In this document: in pieces, positions 45,216-55,802 of the stretch | How positions within the stretch are numbered: position 1 is the stretch's first letter | How the letters are laid out: each line of letters starts with the position of its first letter | Assembly: GCF_019797845.1 (NCBI RefSeq) | Contig: NZ_CP081864.1 | Coordinates: 3,100,001-3,164,000 of the forward strand | Reading direction: 5' to 3' | DNA length: 64,000 nt | From: Symbiopectobacterium purcellii | GTDB taxonomy: Bacteria > Pseudomonadota > Gammaproteobacteria > Enterobacterales > Enterobacteriaceae | Notes under the pieces: model-generated | The model's input: the letters and a program-made list of their open reading frames with translations, nothing else | What the model was told of the DNA's origin: nothing | Databases searched by the model: none | Position numbers and translations under genes: made by a program

Positions 45216-45225
45216 TGGCCCCTTC

Positions 45226-45246
45226 GGGCGGCAAATCATGCCGCCC
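45226..45246 (+). terminator. Terminator-like hairpin after the MFS gene
   Basis: GGGCGGCA and TGCCGCCC pair exactly around AATCA, followed by ATTATT. The T-run is weak, so efficiency is uncertain. Confidence 0.5.
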
Positions 45247-45450
45247 ATTATTAAAAATCAGCCGTTAAGATTCGCTTTTTAATAACACAGCTACACTTAA
45301 TGTATTCGCATCCTGTATTTTTCCGTGCCGCCTATAAATACCGTCAGCTTCGCGCTGTATTCCAGACCGGCAGGGAGATTTTTCCTCGGGATTACTGACA
45401 GAGGCAAGTAATGCGTACCTGTCAGCATGGGGGACAAGGGACACCATTGC

Positions 45451-47001
45451 ATGAATACACGCGCGCAGTCCACAGAACAACGCTCATCCACGTCACTGCA
45501 AACCCTGATGGCAGGTTTTATCCTGTTTATCATTCTGGCGGTCGTTGTGCTTAATGGATGGGTGGTATTTAATTCCTATCAACGTACCCTTGAGGCTACC
45601 GAAAAGCAGGCGGATAATTTATCGCTCTCGCTTTCACGTCACGCAGAAGACACCTTCTTGCAAGTTGAGCTGCTGCTCCAGGATCTCAATGAACGCATTG
45701 ATCAAGATGGGTTTGGCGGGCCGCAACTTCTTCGTCTGCAACAAACGCTAAAAAATCGCAAATCCACACTGCCGCAACTGCACGGTATTTTTATCTATGA
45801 CTCAGCCGGACATTGGCTAGTAACCACAGCAGATAACATTCCCAAGAATGCCAATAATTCAGATCGCGAATATTTCAAATATCATCAAAATACGCCCAGC
45901 ACAGAATTATATATCGGTAGTGTGATACGCAGCCGCACCAATGACGACCTGATTATTCCGGTTTCCATGCGTTTGAATAATGATGATGGCAGTTTTGCCG
46001 GCGTACTGCTCGCCACCATTTCACTCAATTATTTCAAGCTCTATTATGGCTACTACTCAATGGGTGACACTGACGTATTAGCCATCTTACTGTCAGACGG
46101 ACATATTCTGTATGGCCGTCCTTTTGATGATTCACAAATTAATCGGGATGTATCAAGTAGTCCGCTGTTTATGGAGCATTTGAAGTCATCGACCAGCGGC
46201 ACAGCCACTTTCTACTCCACCGTTGACCACGTTGAGCGCATCTATGGCTATACACGACTAAAACGTTACCCGATTGTGATTGCGGCGGGTTATAACAAAA
46301 CGCAGGTGTTTTCCAACTGGAAAGTCGACTCCACCATTTATACCGCTATCGCCCTAACCTTACTGCTGATCATGAGCAGCATGGGTGCGATCGTACTGAA
46401 GCAGATTAAGATCAATGAAAAAAACCAAACGGACTTGACCAAGGTGCGCGACCAACTGACCGCCATGAATCACACGCTGGAAACGCTGGCGCTGCTGGAT
46501 GTGCTCACTGGCCTGGCGAACCGGCGACAGTTTGATATTTTCCTGCGCGAGACCATCGCGCAATCCGCCCTTTCCGGCAAGCGCATAGCGCTTATCATGC
46601 TCGATGTCGATATGTTTAAGAAATACAACGACCACTATGGTCACGTTGAAGGCGACAAATGTCTGCAAACCGTAAGCCACGCGTTAAGCAGCATGCCGCG
46701 TCGCAAAGAGGATTTAATTGCACGCTACGGCGGCGAAGAGTTTGTCATCATTTTGATGGATGTCACGGAGGAAGGGGCCATAGCGTTTGCAGAACGGGCG
46801 TTGGAAGCCATCAGACACCAGAGCATCCCCCACGAGCTCACTTCATTAGATGAAAAGGTCGTCACCGCCAGCGCTGGCGTCTACCTTTTTGTCGGTACAA
46901 CACCGGCGCAGGCACCGGAGAGCGTGATTATTCGTGCGGATAAAGCGTTGTATCAGGCAAAGAACAACGGCAGAAATCGCGTTGAAATTGCGACAGAATA
47001 G
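45451..47001 (+). CDS. Membrane diguanylate cyclase with periplasmic sensor domain
   Basis: Makes cyclic di-GMP from GTP. The 516-residue product has a membrane segment at about 20-42, a periplasmic CACHE-like sensor (about 45-290, with GIFIYDSAGHWLVTT and DREYFKYHQNTPS), a second membrane segment (about 297-317), a short linker coil and a C-terminal GGDEF domain. The active loop is RYGGEEF. An inhibitory I-site R-x-x-D (RKED) sits exactly five residues before it, so product inhibition is expected. I take the ATG at 45451; one eight codons earlier is possible. Monocistronic. Signal unknown. Confidence 0.9.
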   Translation: MNTRAQSTEQRSSTSLQTLMAGFILFIILAVVVLNGWVVFNSYQRTLEATEKQADNLSLSLSRHAEDTFLQVELLLQDLNERIDQDGFGGPQLLRLQQTLKNRKSTLPQLHGIFIYDSAGHWLVTTADNIPKNANNSDREYFKYHQNTPSTELYIGSVIRSRTNDDLIIPVSMRLNNDDGSFAGVLLATISLNYFKLYYGYYSMGDTDVLAILLSDGHILYGRPFDDSQINRDVSSSPLFMEHLKSSTSGTATFYSTVDHVERIYGYTRLKRYPIVIAAGYNKTQVFSNWKVDSTIYTAIALTLLLIMSSMGAIVLKQIKINEKNQTDLTKVRDQLTAMNHTLETLALLDVLTGLANRRQFDIFLRETIAQSALSGKRIALIMLDVDMFKKYNDHYGHVEGDKCLQTVSHALSSMPRRKEDLIARYGGEEFVIILMDVTEEGAIAFAERALEAIRHQSIPHELTSLDEKVVTASAGVYLFVGTTPAQAPESVIIRADKALYQAKNNGRNRVEIATE

Positions 47002-47116
47002 GCCAACAGCAGTCAGGTGCGGACGAATTTATATTGATACAGTGCCTGACAGCGCGCGTTGCTTCTGACAAAATAGCGCCATCCCCCGTAGTTTTATTTG
47101 ATGGATTTCCAGAGAG

Positions 47117-47980
47117 ATGGCAGCAAAGATTATTGATGGTAAAACGATTGCGCAGCAAGTGAAGGATGAAGTTTGTGCGCGCGTCAAGCAGCGTCTGGCC
47201 GAGGGCAAGCGTGCGCCAGGACTGGCTGTTGTGTTAGTCGGCGATAATCCCGCCTCACAGATTTACGTCGCGAGCAAACGTAAAGTGTGTGACGAAGTGG
47301 GCTTTGTCTCTCGCTCTTATGATTTACCTTCCAGCACCACGGAAAGCGCGCTGCTGGCACTCATCGACGAACTGAATGCCGACAACACCATTGATGGTAT
47401 TTTAGTTCAATTGCCGCTGCCCGAAGGAATTAATAACACCAAAGTCATAGAGCGCATCGCACCCGATAAAGACGTGGACGGTTTCCACCCTTACAATGTC
47501 GGTCGTCTGTGCCAGCGCGACCCGCTGCTGCGTGCCTGCACACCGCGTGGCATCATCACGCTGCTGGAACGTTACAACGTAGACATGTTTGGCTTGAACG
47601 CCGTAGTGGTGGGTGCCTCCAATATCGTTGGCCGCCCGATGAGTCTGGAACTGTTGCTGGCCGGTTGTACCACCACCGTGACTCACCGTTTTACCAAGAA
47701 CCTGCGTCAGCACGTTGAGCAGGCCGACTTGCTGATTGTAGCGGTCGGCAAACCGGGCTTTATTCCTGGCGACTGGATCAAACCGGGTGCCATCGTGATC
47801 GATGTCGGTATCAATCGTCTGGACAACGGAAAAGTGGTGGGCGACGTGGAGTTTTCCGTCGCACAAGAGCGCGCGTCGCTGATAACGCCAGTGCCCGGCG
47901 GTGTTGGCCCTATGACCGTTGGCACCCTGATTCAAAATACGCTGCAAGCCTGCGAAGAGTACCACGACGGCAACGCGTAA
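47117..47980 (+). CDS. folD: Bifunctional methylene-THF dehydrogenase/cyclohydrolase
   Basis: Interconverts 5,10-methylene- and 10-formyl-tetrahydrofolate using NADP. The 287-residue product has [17 protein letters not shown] with the catalytic lysine and tyrosine (about 50), [14 protein letters not shown] (about 95), [14 protein letters not shown], the NADP loop [18 protein letters not shown] (about 160) and the C-terminal [15 protein letters not shown] standard core gene, here followed by ybcJ and cysS as in relatives. Confidence 0.96.
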   Translation: MAAKIIDGKTIAQQVKDEVCARVKQRLAEGKRAPGLAVVLVGDNPASQIYVASKRKVCDEVGFVSRSYDLPSSTTESALLALIDELNADNTIDGILVQLPLPEGINNTKVIERIAPDKDVDGFHPYNVGRLCQRDPLLRACTPRGIITLLERYNVDMFGLNAVVVGASNIVGRPMSLELLLAGCTTTVTHRFTKNLRQHVEQADLLIVAVGKPGFIPGDWIKPGAIVIDVGINRLDNGKVVGDVEFSVAQERASLITPVPGGVGPMTVGTLIQNTLQACEEYHDGNA

Positions 47981-48021
47981 CGGCACGGATTACGGTTAAC
48001 GCACACATATCACGTTAACAT

Positions 48022-48045
48022 CGCGCGCTAAGGCGCGCCTTTTTC
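48022..48045 (+). terminator. Terminator after folD
   Basis: CGCGC and GCGCG pair around TAAG and are followed by CCTTTTTC. It lies between folD and ybcJ. Confidence 0.55.
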
Positions 48046-48064
48046 TTTCTTACAGCAGGATGTT

Positions 48065-48277
48065 ATGGAAACTTTTCATCTCGATAAACACCCGCACGTT
48101 GAACTGTGCGATCTGCTTAAACTGCTCGGCTGGAGTGAAAGCGGTGCCGCCGCCAAAGCCGCCATTGCAGACGGCAACGTCACCGTTGACGATCAGGTAG
48201 AAACGCGTAAACGCTGCAAAATCATTGCCGGGCAACGGGTCAACTTTGCCGGGCAATCGGTCAATGTGGTGCCCTAA
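48065..48277 (+). CDS. ybcJ: S4-domain RNA-binding protein YbcJ
   Basis: Small cytoplasmic protein of 70 residues made of one S4 fold: LCDLLKLLGWSESGAAAKAA, IADGNVTVDDQVETRKRCKI, then IAGQRVNFAGQSVNVV. E. coli YbcJ has the same length and gene position next to folD. AGGA lies just upstream of the ATG. RNA target is not established. Confidence 0.92.
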   Translation: METFHLDKHPHVELCDLLKLLGWSESGAAAKAAIADGNVTVDDQVETRKRCKIIAGQRVNFAGQSVNVVP

Positions 48278-48302
48278 GCGGTAGCCAGACGTCAGATCCA
48301 AT

Positions 48303-48343
48303 AAAAATCGCCCGCGAAGGGTTACCGTCGCGGGCGATTTTTT
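48303..48343. terminator. Bidirectional terminator between ybcJ and cysS
   Basis: AAAATCGCCCGCGA (48304-48317) and its exact complement TCGCGGGCGATTTT (48328-48341) form a 14-bp stem around a 10-nt loop. T-runs occur on both strands, suiting the convergent genes. Confidence 0.92.
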
Positions 48344-48367
48344 AACACGATAGCATTAGCAATAACG

Positions 48368-49753
48368 TTATTTGCGACGCCATGTAGTACCCTGCGGACC
48401 GTCTTCTAACACAATCCCCATCTCTGTCAGGCGCGCACGCGCTACATCGGCCAGCGCCCAGTCTTTGGCCTGACGCGCGTCATTACGCTGCTGAATCAGG
48501 GCTTCGATCTCTTGCACTTCATCACCATCCGCTTGAGAACCGCTTTGCAGGAAGGCTTCCGGGTCTTGTTCCAACAGCCCCAGAATACCCGCCACATGGC
48601 GCAACGCGGCGGCCAGCGCATCCGCTGCCACCGTATCTTCTGCTTTCAGACGGTTCACCTCGCGCGCCATATCAAACACCACCGAGTAGGCTTCCGGCGT
48701 ATTAAAATCGTCGTCCATAGCCGTGCGGAAACGTGTTTCAAACGCATCGCCACCTTGTGCCGTCGCCGCCGGATCGGTGCCGCGCAACGCGGTGTACAAG
48801 CGCTCTAAAGAGGCACGCGCCTGTTTCAGATTCTCTTCGCTGTAATTCAACTGACTACGATAATGACCCGACATCAGGAAGTAGCGTACGGTTTCGGCGT
48901 CGTAATATTTCAGCACATCGCGTACGGTAAAGAAGTTGTTGAGCGATTTAGACATCTTCTCGCGATCGATCATCACCATACCGGAATGCATCCAGTAGTT
49001 GACGTAAGGACCGTCATGGGCGCAGGTCGACTGGGCAATTTCATTCTCATGGTGCGGGAACATCAGATCGGAACCGCCCCCGTGAATATCAAAGTGCTCG
49101 CCGAGCTGTTTGCAGTTCATGGCGGAACATTCGATGTGCCAGCCGGGACGCCCTTCGCCCCACGGGGATGTCCAGTGTGGTTCGCCCGGTTTGGACATTT
49201 TCCACAGCACAAAATCCATCGGGTTGCGTTTCACTTCCGCAATCTCGATGCGTGCGCCCGCTTTCAGCTGTTCCAGATCCTGGCGAGAAAGCACGCCGTA
49301 ACCCGGCGCACTGTCGACAGAAAACATCACATCACCGTTGTCAGCCACATAGGCATGTTTACGCGCGATCAGTTGCGCCACCAGCTCAATAATTTCGGCG
49401 ATATGGTGTGTGGCACGCGGCTCCAGATCGGGACGTAAAATGTTTAACGCATCAAAATCAGCGTGCATTTCGGCGATCATGCGCGAGGTCAGCTGTTCGC
49501 AGCTTTCTCCATTCTCTGCGGCACGTTTGATGATTTTGTCGTCGATGTCGGTTACGTTGCGCACATAGTTGAGCGAGTAACCCAAATAACGCAAATACCT
49601 GGCAACCACATCGAAAGCCACAAAAGTACGCCCGTGACCGATATGACACAGGTCATACACGGTAATGCCGCATACATACATGCCCACGTTCCCGGCATGA
49701 ATGGGTTTGAATTCCTCTTTTTGGCGACTCAGCGTATTAAAAATCTTTAACAT
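48368..49753 (-). CDS. cysS: Cysteinyl-tRNA synthetase
   Basis: Charges tRNA-Cys. The 461-residue product has the same length as E. coli CysS when started at 49753 ([15 protein letters not shown]). It shows the zinc-binding cysteine in YVCGITVYD, the HIGH motif in LCHIGHGRT (about 36), further zinc ligands in WHIECSAM and the HHENEIAQS segment, and the KMSKS loop [10 protein letters not shown] (about 267). Essential core gene. Confidence 0.97.
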   Translation of the reverse strand: MLKIFNTLSRQKEEFKPIHAGNVGMYVCGITVYDLCHIGHGRTFVAFDVVARYLRYLGYSLNYVRNVTDIDDKIIKRAAENGESCEQLTSRMIAEMHADFDALNILRPDLEPRATHHIAEIIELVAQLIARKHAYVADNGDVMFSVDSAPGYGVLSRQDLEQLKAGARIEIAEVKRNPMDFVLWKMSKPGEPHWTSPWGEGRPGWHIECSAMNCKQLGEHFDIHGGGSDLMFPHHENEIAQSTCAHDGPYVNYWMHSGMVMIDREKMSKSLNNFFTVRDVLKYYDAETVRYFLMSGHYRSQLNYSEENLKQARASLERLYTALRGTDPAATAQGGDAFETRFRTAMDDDFNTPEAYSVVFDMAREVNRLKAEDTVAADALAAALRHVAGILGLLEQDPEAFLQSGSQADGDEVQEIEALIQQRNDARQAKDWALADVARARLTEMGIVLEDGPQGTTWRRK

Positions 49754-49910
49754 CAAAACATTCCATGATATTCGCGGGAGAAGTGGAGTATGTGCAGCAA
49801 ACGGAACCACGCCTTAAGGCGGTTCAGCAAGCCAAGCAGCGTATTGAAACCTGAACCTCGGGCTATTGCAAGACTGAGACTGCGTAATAGGAAGATAATT
49901 GATAAGGATT

Positions 49911-49946
49911 AAAAAAACAGAAACCCGGCAATGGCGCGCCGGGTCT
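49911..49946 (-). terminator. Terminator of the DoxX gene
   Basis: On the minus strand ACCCGGC and GCCGGGT pair around an 8-nt loop and are followed by TTCTGTTTTTTT. Confidence 0.8.
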
Positions 49947-49975
49947 CATATTACTGCTCGCAAACCGAAGAAGCG

Positions 49976-50398
49976 TTAGCGCAAATTCGGGTTACTCATC
50001 ACGGAGTATTTCCCGCTGCCCAACAGTGCGATAGCCAATGCAGCGAAGAAGAATACCGCTGTCGGCTCAGCGCCCCAGGCACCGGTTTTCGCCAACGAAA
50101 CAAAGCCCGCCGGAGCTGCCAGGAATTGCTCAACCACCATGGTGCCGGCAACCACTAAAGCAGAGGGACGCGTCAGAATGCCGAGAATCAATAAGACAGG
50201 GGCAATGACTTCACCCGCAAAAACACCATACGCGATAAACGTCGGTAATCCCGCATTTGTCAGCATCCCCGCGATGGCACCTACCCCATCGACCATTTTG
50301 TGCCATCCATGAAAAATCAACAAAATGCCAAAAGCGAGACGCAGCAGCAGTTTGCCTGCATCGGGTTTATCCAGTACACGATTGATTAAGCCCAGCAT
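49976..50398 (-). CDS. DoxX family membrane protein
   Basis: Small inner-membrane protein of 140 residues with four membrane segments. The DoxX pattern is GKLLLRLAFGILLIFHGWHK in segment 1, GLPTFIAYGVFAGEVIAPVL in segment 2, LTRPSALVVAGTMVVEQFL and FFFAALAIALLGSGKYSV. Members are linked to redox or detoxification, but the role is not settled. It is inserted between cysS and ppiB, which are adjacent in many enterobacteria, and has its own terminator. Confidence 0.88.
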   Translation of the reverse strand: MLGLINRVLDKPDAGKLLLRLAFGILLIFHGWHKMVDGVGAIAGMLTNAGLPTFIAYGVFAGEVIAPVLLILGILTRPSALVVAGTMVVEQFLAAPAGFVSLAKTGAWGAEPTAVFFFAALAIALLGSGKYSVMSNPNLR

Positions 50399-50739
50399 TA
50401 TTCACCTGTTAGTATTGTTAGTAAACTCAGTAATACGAATCATTTAAGACTAATCTGACTTGATTGCAAATCCTACTCCCAAATAAGTAATGTTTGATCT
50501 ACAACAAGAAAATTTTTATTCAATAAAATAATTCAAATGCGTGACATATTATCAATTTTATTGACATTGTGTTACTTTTTAACCAAGCGGTCCACATTTA
50601 CCCGGCGAATAGTTACCTCGCCATACTGACTCACGCAGCCAGTTATGCTATAAGAGCGCCTTGGTTATTCAGCCTTTGTGCAGACTGCGCTGCCTGGCAG
50701 CTGATGTCTCATCCTTCTGGTTATCAGGGTTTACTCATT
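50399..50739. other. Intergenic region between DoxX and ppiB
   Basis: 341 bp between divergent genes. The part near the DoxX gene is AT-rich and should hold its promoter. No conserved site or short gene was recognised; the open frame upstream of ppiB is an in-frame extension without a ribosome site. Confidence 0.5.
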
Positions 50740-51234
50740 ATGATTACATTACATACAAACTTCGGTGACATCGTCATTAACACGTTTGCAGACAAAGCGC
50801 CTGCTACCGTGGAAAACTTCGAAAACTACTGCCGTAACGGCTTTTATGACAACACCATCTTTCACCGTGTGATCAATGGGTTCATGATCCAGGGCGGCGG
50901 TTTCGCACCGGGTATGCAGCAAAAATCCACCGAAGCGCCTATCGCCAATGAGGCCAATAACGGCCTGAAAAACACCCGTGGCACGCTGGCTATGGCACGC
51001 ACCAACGATCCGCACTCCGCTACCGCACAGTTCTTTATTAACCTGGTGGATAACGATTTCCTTAACTTCCGCTCAGAGCGTGCTGACGGCTGGGGCTATT
51101 GCGTGTTTGCCGAAGTGACCGACGGTATGGATGTGGTTGATAAGATCAAAGACGTGTCAACCGGTCGCAGCGGCATGCATCAAGACGTTCCTAAAGAAGA
51201 TGTGGTAATTACCCACGTAACTGTCAGCGAGTAA
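50740..51234 (+). CDS. ppiB: Peptidyl-prolyl cis-trans isomerase B
   Basis: Cytoplasmic cyclophilin that speeds proline isomerisation in folding proteins. The product is 164 residues, as in E. coli, when started at 50740. Active-site segments are [15 protein letters not shown] (arginine and phenylalanine of the catalytic pocket, about 36-50), [21 protein letters not shown] and [18 protein letters not shown]. lpxH begins 10 nt after the stop, so the two are probably cotranscribed. Confidence 0.96.
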   Translation: MITLHTNFGDIVINTFADKAPATVENFENYCRNGFYDNTIFHRVINGFMIQGGGFAPGMQQKSTEAPIANEANNGLKNTRGTLAMARTNDPHSATAQFFINLVDNDFLNFRSERADGWGYCVFAEVTDGMDVVDKIKDVSTGRSGMHQDVPKEDVVITHVTVSE

Positions 51235-51244
51235 TCGCAGCAGC

Positions 51245-51967
51245 ATGGCAACACTGTTTATTGCCGACCTGCATCTGAACGTACATGAACCGGCGATCAC
51301 CGCCGGTTTTCTGCGTTTTCTGGCGCGTGATGCCCAGCAAGCGGATGCGCTCTATATCCTGGGCGATCTGTTCGATGCCTGGATCGGCGATGACGATCCG
51401 CAACCGCTGCATGCCAACGTCGCAGACGCGCTGCATCAGTTGCAGCAACGCGGTGTCCCTTGTTATTTCATTCACGGCAACCGTGACTTCCTGCTGGGTA
51501 AGCATTTCGCCACGCAGGCAGGCATGACGCTGCTCCCCGCCGAGCAAGTCGTGGAATGTTATGGACGCCGAATCCTGATCATGCACGGCGATACCCTGTG
51601 CATTGACGACGCGGCCTATCAGAAATATCGCCGCCGGGTACACAACCCCATCATCCAATGGCTGTTCCTGCGTTTACCTTTGCGTTTGCGTCTCAACGTG
51701 GCGGCAAAAATGCGGGCGGCAAGTCAGCAGGCAAACCAGCATAAGTCGCAGCAGATTATGGATGTTAATCCGCAGGCGGTACAGGCGTGTTTACGGAAGT
51801 GCGCTGTTAACACCTTGATTCATGGACATACTCATCGACCGGCGCTGCACAGGGTCATGACGCAAAGCGGCGAAGCACAACGTGCAGTGCTGGGTGCCTG
51901 GCATGAGCAAGGATGGATGATAAAAGTCACTGCAGACGATACTGCATTGATTTCCTTTCCCTTCTGA
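51245..51967 (+). CDS. lpxH: UDP-2,3-diacylglucosamine diphosphatase
   Basis: Peripheral membrane hydrolase of lipid A synthesis, making lipid X and UMP. The 240-residue calcineurin-like phosphoesterase has both metal-site motifs: IADLHL (5-10), [12 protein letters not shown] (about 40), HGNRDFLLG (about 78), LIMHGDTLC (about 113) and [12 protein letters not shown] (about 194). Core essential gene in the usual ppiB-lpxH-purEK order. Confidence 0.96.
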   Translation: MATLFIADLHLNVHEPAITAGFLRFLARDAQQADALYILGDLFDAWIGDDDPQPLHANVADALHQLQQRGVPCYFIHGNRDFLLGKHFATQAGMTLLPAEQVVECYGRRILIMHGDTLCIDDAAYQKYRRRVHNPIIQWLFLRLPLRLRLNVAAKMRAASQQANQHKSQQIMDVNPQAVQACLRKCAVNTLIHGHTHRPALHRVMTQSGEAQRAVLGAWHEQGWMIKVTADDTALISFPF

Positions 51968-52012
51968 TTTCCTCGTTTTTTTTATGCCTTTTGTGGCAAA
52001 CCTGTGATGACA

Positions 52013-52141
52013 TTATACCCTAAATAATTCGAGTTACAGGAAGGCGGCAACGCAGTGAACCCCCAGGAGCATACTCAAGTATGTGACTGGGGTGAGCGAG
52101 GAAAGCCAACGCACCTGCAACTTGAAGTATGACGGGTATAA
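52013..52141 (+). repeat. ERIC element
   Basis: A 129-bp element with complementary ends (TTATACCCTAAATAATTCGA and its near-complement ending GGGTATAA). The centre holds the ERIC core: AACCCCCAGGAGCATACT and ATGTGACTGGGGTGAGCG. It sits between lpxH and purE. The related copy 1 is at 11421. Confidence 0.9.
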
Positions 52142-52167
52142 CGGCAATAATACTGCGATTGGCCCCT

Positions 52168-52183
52168 ACGCAACCGTTTTCCT
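52168..52183. promoter_or_regulatory. PurR operator of purEK
   Basis: ACGCAACCGTTTTCCT matches ANGCAANCGNTTNCNT at all defined positions, 108 nt upstream of the purE start. PurR control of purEK is established in E. coli, so this site supports presence of PurR in this organism. Confidence 0.88.
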
Positions 52184-52291
52184 TCCCGAACGCACATGGT
52201 ATGATCTGCGCCCTCCAGCCAGAGCGCCGTTTGTTTTCTGGCCGACGCAGCCATGCGTCTCAATACGTCATATCACAGGAGCACTACAGGC

Positions 52292-52801
52292 ATGTCATCC
52301 AACGCTGCCCCGGCAAAAATTGCCATCGTCATGGGTTCAAAGAGTGACTGGGCTACGATGCAGTTTGCTGCGGAAATTCTCACCACACTCGCTATTCCCT
52401 TTCACACCGAAGTCGTTTCAGCGCACCGCACGCCGGACAAACTGTTTAGCTTTGCAGAGCAAGCCGCACAAAACGGGTTTGATGTGATCATTGCGGGCGC
52501 AGGCGGCGCAGCGCACTTGCCCGGTATGCTGGCAGCGAAAACGCTGGTGCCAGTGCTGGGTGTGCCGGTTCAGAGTGCAGCGTTAAGTGGCGTTGATAGC
52601 CTGTACTCCATTGTGCAAATGCCGCGTGGCATCCCGGTCGGTACGCTGGCTATCGGTAAAGCCGGGGCCGCCAATGCGGCCCTGCTCGCCGCACAGATTC
52701 TGGCGCTGCACGATAGTGAGTTGGCCGTTAGCCTTGCCGACTGGCGCCAACAGCAAACCGATGAGGTGCTGGCGCATCCCGATCCGCGGGAGGAGGCATG
52801 A
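52292..52801 (+). CDS. purE: N5-carboxyaminoimidazole ribonucleotide mutase
   Basis: Moves the carboxyl group of N5-CAIR to give CAIR in purine synthesis. The 169-residue product has the same length as E. coli PurE. It has the phosphate/substrate loop [12 protein letters not shown] (13-24), SAHRTPDKL (catalytic histidine), [24 protein letters not shown], and [13 protein letters not shown]. It is the first gene of the PurR-controlled purEK operon and overlaps purK by 4 nt. Confidence 0.97.
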   Translation: MSSNAAPAKIAIVMGSKSDWATMQFAAEILTTLAIPFHTEVVSAHRTPDKLFSFAEQAAQNGFDVIIAGAGGAAHLPGMLAAKTLVPVLGVPVQSAALSGVDSLYSIVQMPRGIPVGTLAIGKAGAANAALLAAQILALHDSELAVSLADWRQQQTDEVLAHPDPREEA

Positions 52802-53862
52802 AACCCGTTTGCGTATTAGGAAACGGCCAACTGGGTCGTATGTTACGTCAGGCTGGTGAACCCCTGGGGATTGCCGTATACCCGGTGGGGCTGGATGCAG
52901 AACCGGAATCCGTCCCGTTTCATCACGCAGTCATCACCGCCGAGATTGAACGCTGGCCGGAAACCGCATTGACGCGCGAGTTGGCAGAGCACGCAGCCTT
53001 TGTTAACCGCGATATTTTTCCGAGACTGGCCGATCGTCTGACACAGAAACAGTTGCTGGATTCGTTGCAGTTGCCTACCGCCCCCTGGCAGTTGCTGGCT
53101 TCAGCGCAAGAGTGGCCTGGCGTCTTCAGTCGACTGGGTGAGTTAGCCATCGTCAAACGTCGCGTAGGCGGCTATGACGGTCGTGGTCAGTGGCGCTTAC
53201 GCCATGACACCGCAGCGACCCTGCCGCAAGAGTGCTATGGCGAATGCATCGTGGAACAGGGCATCGCGTTTTCCGGCGAAGTATCGATGGTAGGTGCGCG
53301 TAGTACGGATGGGCACTGTGTGTTTTATCCGCTGACGCACAATCTGCATGAAGAGGGCATTCTGCGAGCCAGCGTTGCGCTGCCGCAGCCGGATGCGCGC
53401 ATGCAGCAACAGGCAGAAACTATGCTGGCCGCCATCATGAACGCGCTCGGTTACGTCGGTGTGATGGCGATGGAGTGCTTTATCGTGGGCGATCGTTTAC
53501 TGATCAACGAATTAGCACCCCGCGTGCATAACAGCGGCCACTGGACACAAAATGGCGCATCCATCAGCCAGTTTGAACTGCACCTGCGCGCCATTCTGGA
53601 TCTGCCGTTGCCGAAACCGGTCATTGATGCCCCATCCGTCATGATCAATCTGATCGGTACTGACGTCAATTCTGCCTGGCTGGCACTGCCGCTGGTTCAT
53701 CTGCACTGGTACGACAAAGAAGTACGGCCTGGGCGTAAAGTGGGCCACCTGAACCTGACGCACAGCGATCGCACTCAGCTACAACACACGTTGCAGTCAC
53801 TCGTCCCCCTGTTACCTGAAGCCTATCACTCCGGCTTGCAGTGGGCACAAGCAACGCTTTAA
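52798..53862 (+). CDS. purK: N5-carboxyaminoimidazole ribonucleotide synthase
   Basis: ATP-grasp enzyme that carboxylates AIR with bicarbonate to N5-CAIR, the substrate of PurE. The 354 residues match E. coli PurK (355). Motifs are [19 protein letters not shown] (5-23), [16 protein letters not shown] (ATP-grasp loop, about 118), [14 protein letters not shown] and [17 protein letters not shown] (metal-binding acidic and asparagine residues, about 237). Confidence 0.97.
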   Translation: MKPVCVLGNGQLGRMLRQAGEPLGIAVYPVGLDAEPESVPFHHAVITAEIERWPETALTRELAEHAAFVNRDIFPRLADRLTQKQLLDSLQLPTAPWQLLASAQEWPGVFSRLGELAIVKRRVGGYDGRGQWRLRHDTAATLPQECYGECIVEQGIAFSGEVSMVGARSTDGHCVFYPLTHNLHEEGILRASVALPQPDARMQQQAETMLAAIMNALGYVGVMAMECFIVGDRLLINELAPRVHNSGHWTQNGASISQFELHLRAILDLPLPKPVIDAPSVMINLIGTDVNSAWLALPLVHLHWYDKEVRPGRKVGHLNLTHSDRTQLQHTLQSLVPLLPEAYHSGLQWAQATL

Positions 53863-53870
53863 CCGCTGTA

Positions 53871-53908
53871 CATTTCCCACCGTATGACTATTACGTCGGT
53901 GGGAAATG
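53871..53908. other. 12-bp stem hairpin after purK
   Basis: CATTTCCCACCG and CGGTGGGAAATG pair exactly around a 14-nt loop 9 nt past the purK stop. No T-run follows, so it is either a weak terminator or an mRNA 3' stabiliser. Confidence 0.6.
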
Positions 53909-54366
53909 CATTCCCGAATGTGCCCGTCTATTTTGTGTGCGCCCCATAAACACACACATTTTATATGGTCTTATTTTGGCGTGACATCTGGATTATTAGG
54001 GCTATTATTAATCGCGGGTAAATTAACGTTATTTATTAGCAACGGTATTATTGGTTATTATTTGGCATAAAAATTAAGTTAAAGTATCAAATAAGAGACC
54101 TTATAAATAAATAACGTAAAGTATCATCATTGATATTTTATTTATGGTCGAATTTTGATAAAATTAAAACACGTCAATTCATTTCTGTGATCATCTCAAT
54201 ATTATTCGCTGACCGCCTCAATATAGAATGCCGCCACAATCAGTATTGACTCTCTAACATGCGATTGCGTTATAAAAACGCATCGATGTTTATTATTTAT
54301 ACAACATTGGTGCCATTACCAATATTGACACGATTTGCAAACTGTGTTCACCAAGGAGAACCAATT
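53909..54366. other. AT-rich promoter region of the serine transporter
   Basis: About 450 bp, clearly AT-rich from 53940 onward, with no convincing gene. It probably holds the promoter and regulator sites for sdaC-sdaA. I could not assign a specific site. Confidence 0.45.
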
Positions 54367-55647
54367 ATGAGCACAATCCAAGAAAGCAGTGCGATCATCG
54401 CACCCGCATCTGGTTGGCGTAAAAGCGACACTGTCTGGATGCTCGGGCTTTACGGGACAGCCATTGGAGCGGGCGTGCTGTTTCTGCCGATCAATGCCGG
54501 TATTGGTGGATTAATTCCATTGATAATTATGGCAATTATTGCTTTCCCGATGACATATTACTCACACCGCGCACTGTGTCGATTTGTTTTATCCGGTAAA
54601 AAAGGGGGAGAAGATATTACTGAAGTGGTTGAAGAACATTTCGGTGCCGGTGCAGGGAAATTAATCACACTGCTCTACTTTTTTGCTATTTACCCTATCC
54701 TGTTAGTTTATAGCGTAGCGATAACCAATACAGTAGACAGCTTTATCACACACCAACTCCATTTACCGTCTCCGCCGCGCGCAGTGTTGTCTTTGGTATT
54801 AATTCTAGGCCTGATGTTTATCGTTCGCTTTGGCGAAGCCATGATTGTAAAAGCCATGAGCATTCTGGTTTATCCTTTTGTCATGGTCTTGATGCTGCTG
54901 GCATTTTATTTAGTTCCGCATTGGAATTTAGCGATTTTTGATAATATTTCATTCACCAGCAGCGTAACCTGCAATGGACTATTGTCTACCCTGTGGTTAG
55001 CGATCCCGGTAATGGTATTCTCCTTTAACCATTCCCCCATCATCTCCTCTTTTGCCGTTGCCAAGCGCAAAGAGTATGGTGACGATGCTGAGCCAAAATG
55101 CTCCCGCATTCTCTCCTACAGCCATATCATGATGGTACTGACCGTGATGTTCTTCGTGTTCAGTTGTGTACTGAGCCTGTCCCCTGCGGAACTGATGGAA
55201 GCCAAAACGCAAAACATTTCCATTTTGTCTTACCTGGCAAACCACTTCAATAACCCGGTCATGGCCTATCTGGCACCGGTTATCGCCACCATCGCTATCT
55301 CCAAATCATTCCTTGGCCACTACCTGGGTGCGGGAGAAGGCTTTAACGGGATGATAATCAAATCGCTGCGCAGTCGCGGAAAAACCATCGGGCACGCTAA
55401 ACTGAACCGCATCACGGCGCTGTTTATGCTGGTGACCACCTGGATTGTCGCCACGCTCAACCCCAGTATTCTGGGCATGATTGAAACGCTGGGCGGTCCG
55501 GTTATCGCCTGCTTGCTGTTCCTGATGCCGATGTACGCCATTCAGAAAGTCCCGGCAATGAAGCAATACAGCGGGCAAATCAGCAACGTGTTCGTTACCG
55601 TGATGGGCCTGATCGCTATCACCGCCATCGTCTATAGCCTGCGTTAA
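54367..55647 (+). CDS. sdaC: Serine transporter, HAAAP family (SdaC-like)
   Basis: Proton-coupled L-serine importer of the inner membrane. The 426-residue product starts at 54367 with AAGGAG 9 nt upstream. It has 11 hydrophobic segments, LYGTAIGAGVLFLPINAGIG in the first one (family hallmark), AIPVMVFSFNHSPIISSFAV in the sixth and FLGHYLGAGEGFNGMIIKSL further on. An L-serine dehydratase gene follows 155 bp later, so the pair imports and deaminates serine. It could be named yhaO/sdaC-like; the pairing favours sdaC. Confidence 0.9.
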   Translation: MSTIQESSAIIAPASGWRKSDTVWMLGLYGTAIGAGVLFLPINAGIGGLIPLIIMAIIAFPMTYYSHRALCRFVLSGKKGGEDITEVVEEHFGAGAGKLITLLYFFAIYPILLVYSVAITNTVDSFITHQLHLPSPPRAVLSLVLILGLMFIVRFGEAMIVKAMSILVYPFVMVLMLLAFYLVPHWNLAIFDNISFTSSVTCNGLLSTLWLAIPVMVFSFNHSPIISSFAVAKRKEYGDDAEPKCSRILSYSHIMMVLTVMFFVFSCVLSLSPAELMEAKTQNISILSYLANHFNNPVMAYLAPVIATIAISKSFLGHYLGAGEGFNGMIIKSLRSRGKTIGHAKLNRITALFMLVTTWIVATLNPSILGMIETLGGPVIACLLFLMPMYAIQKVPAMKQYSGQISNVFVTVMGLIAITAIVYSLR

Positions 55648-55655
55648 TCCACACT

Positions 55656-55676
55656 GAAGCGGCACGAGGCCGCTTC
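55656..55676 (+). other. Hairpin between sdaC and sdaA
   Basis: GAAGCGGC and GCCGCTTC pair exactly around ACGAG just past the sdaC stop. No T-run follows, so partial termination or mRNA processing is more likely than a full stop. Confidence 0.5.
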
Positions 55677-55802
55677 CCTGTTCCCCCTCACTACTGTCAG
55701 GAGACGGTCGGCATCGGTTGCCGGCCGCCTCTCGGCATACCTGATGACGAAATCTGTTGGCAATCTTTTGGTGTTGCCAGCATCTTGTTCGAGGAAATCG
55801 CC

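Noticed and set aside
52083..52487. Open frame of 134 codons across the ERIC element and purE
   Set aside because: It is out of frame with purE and made of repeat sequence.
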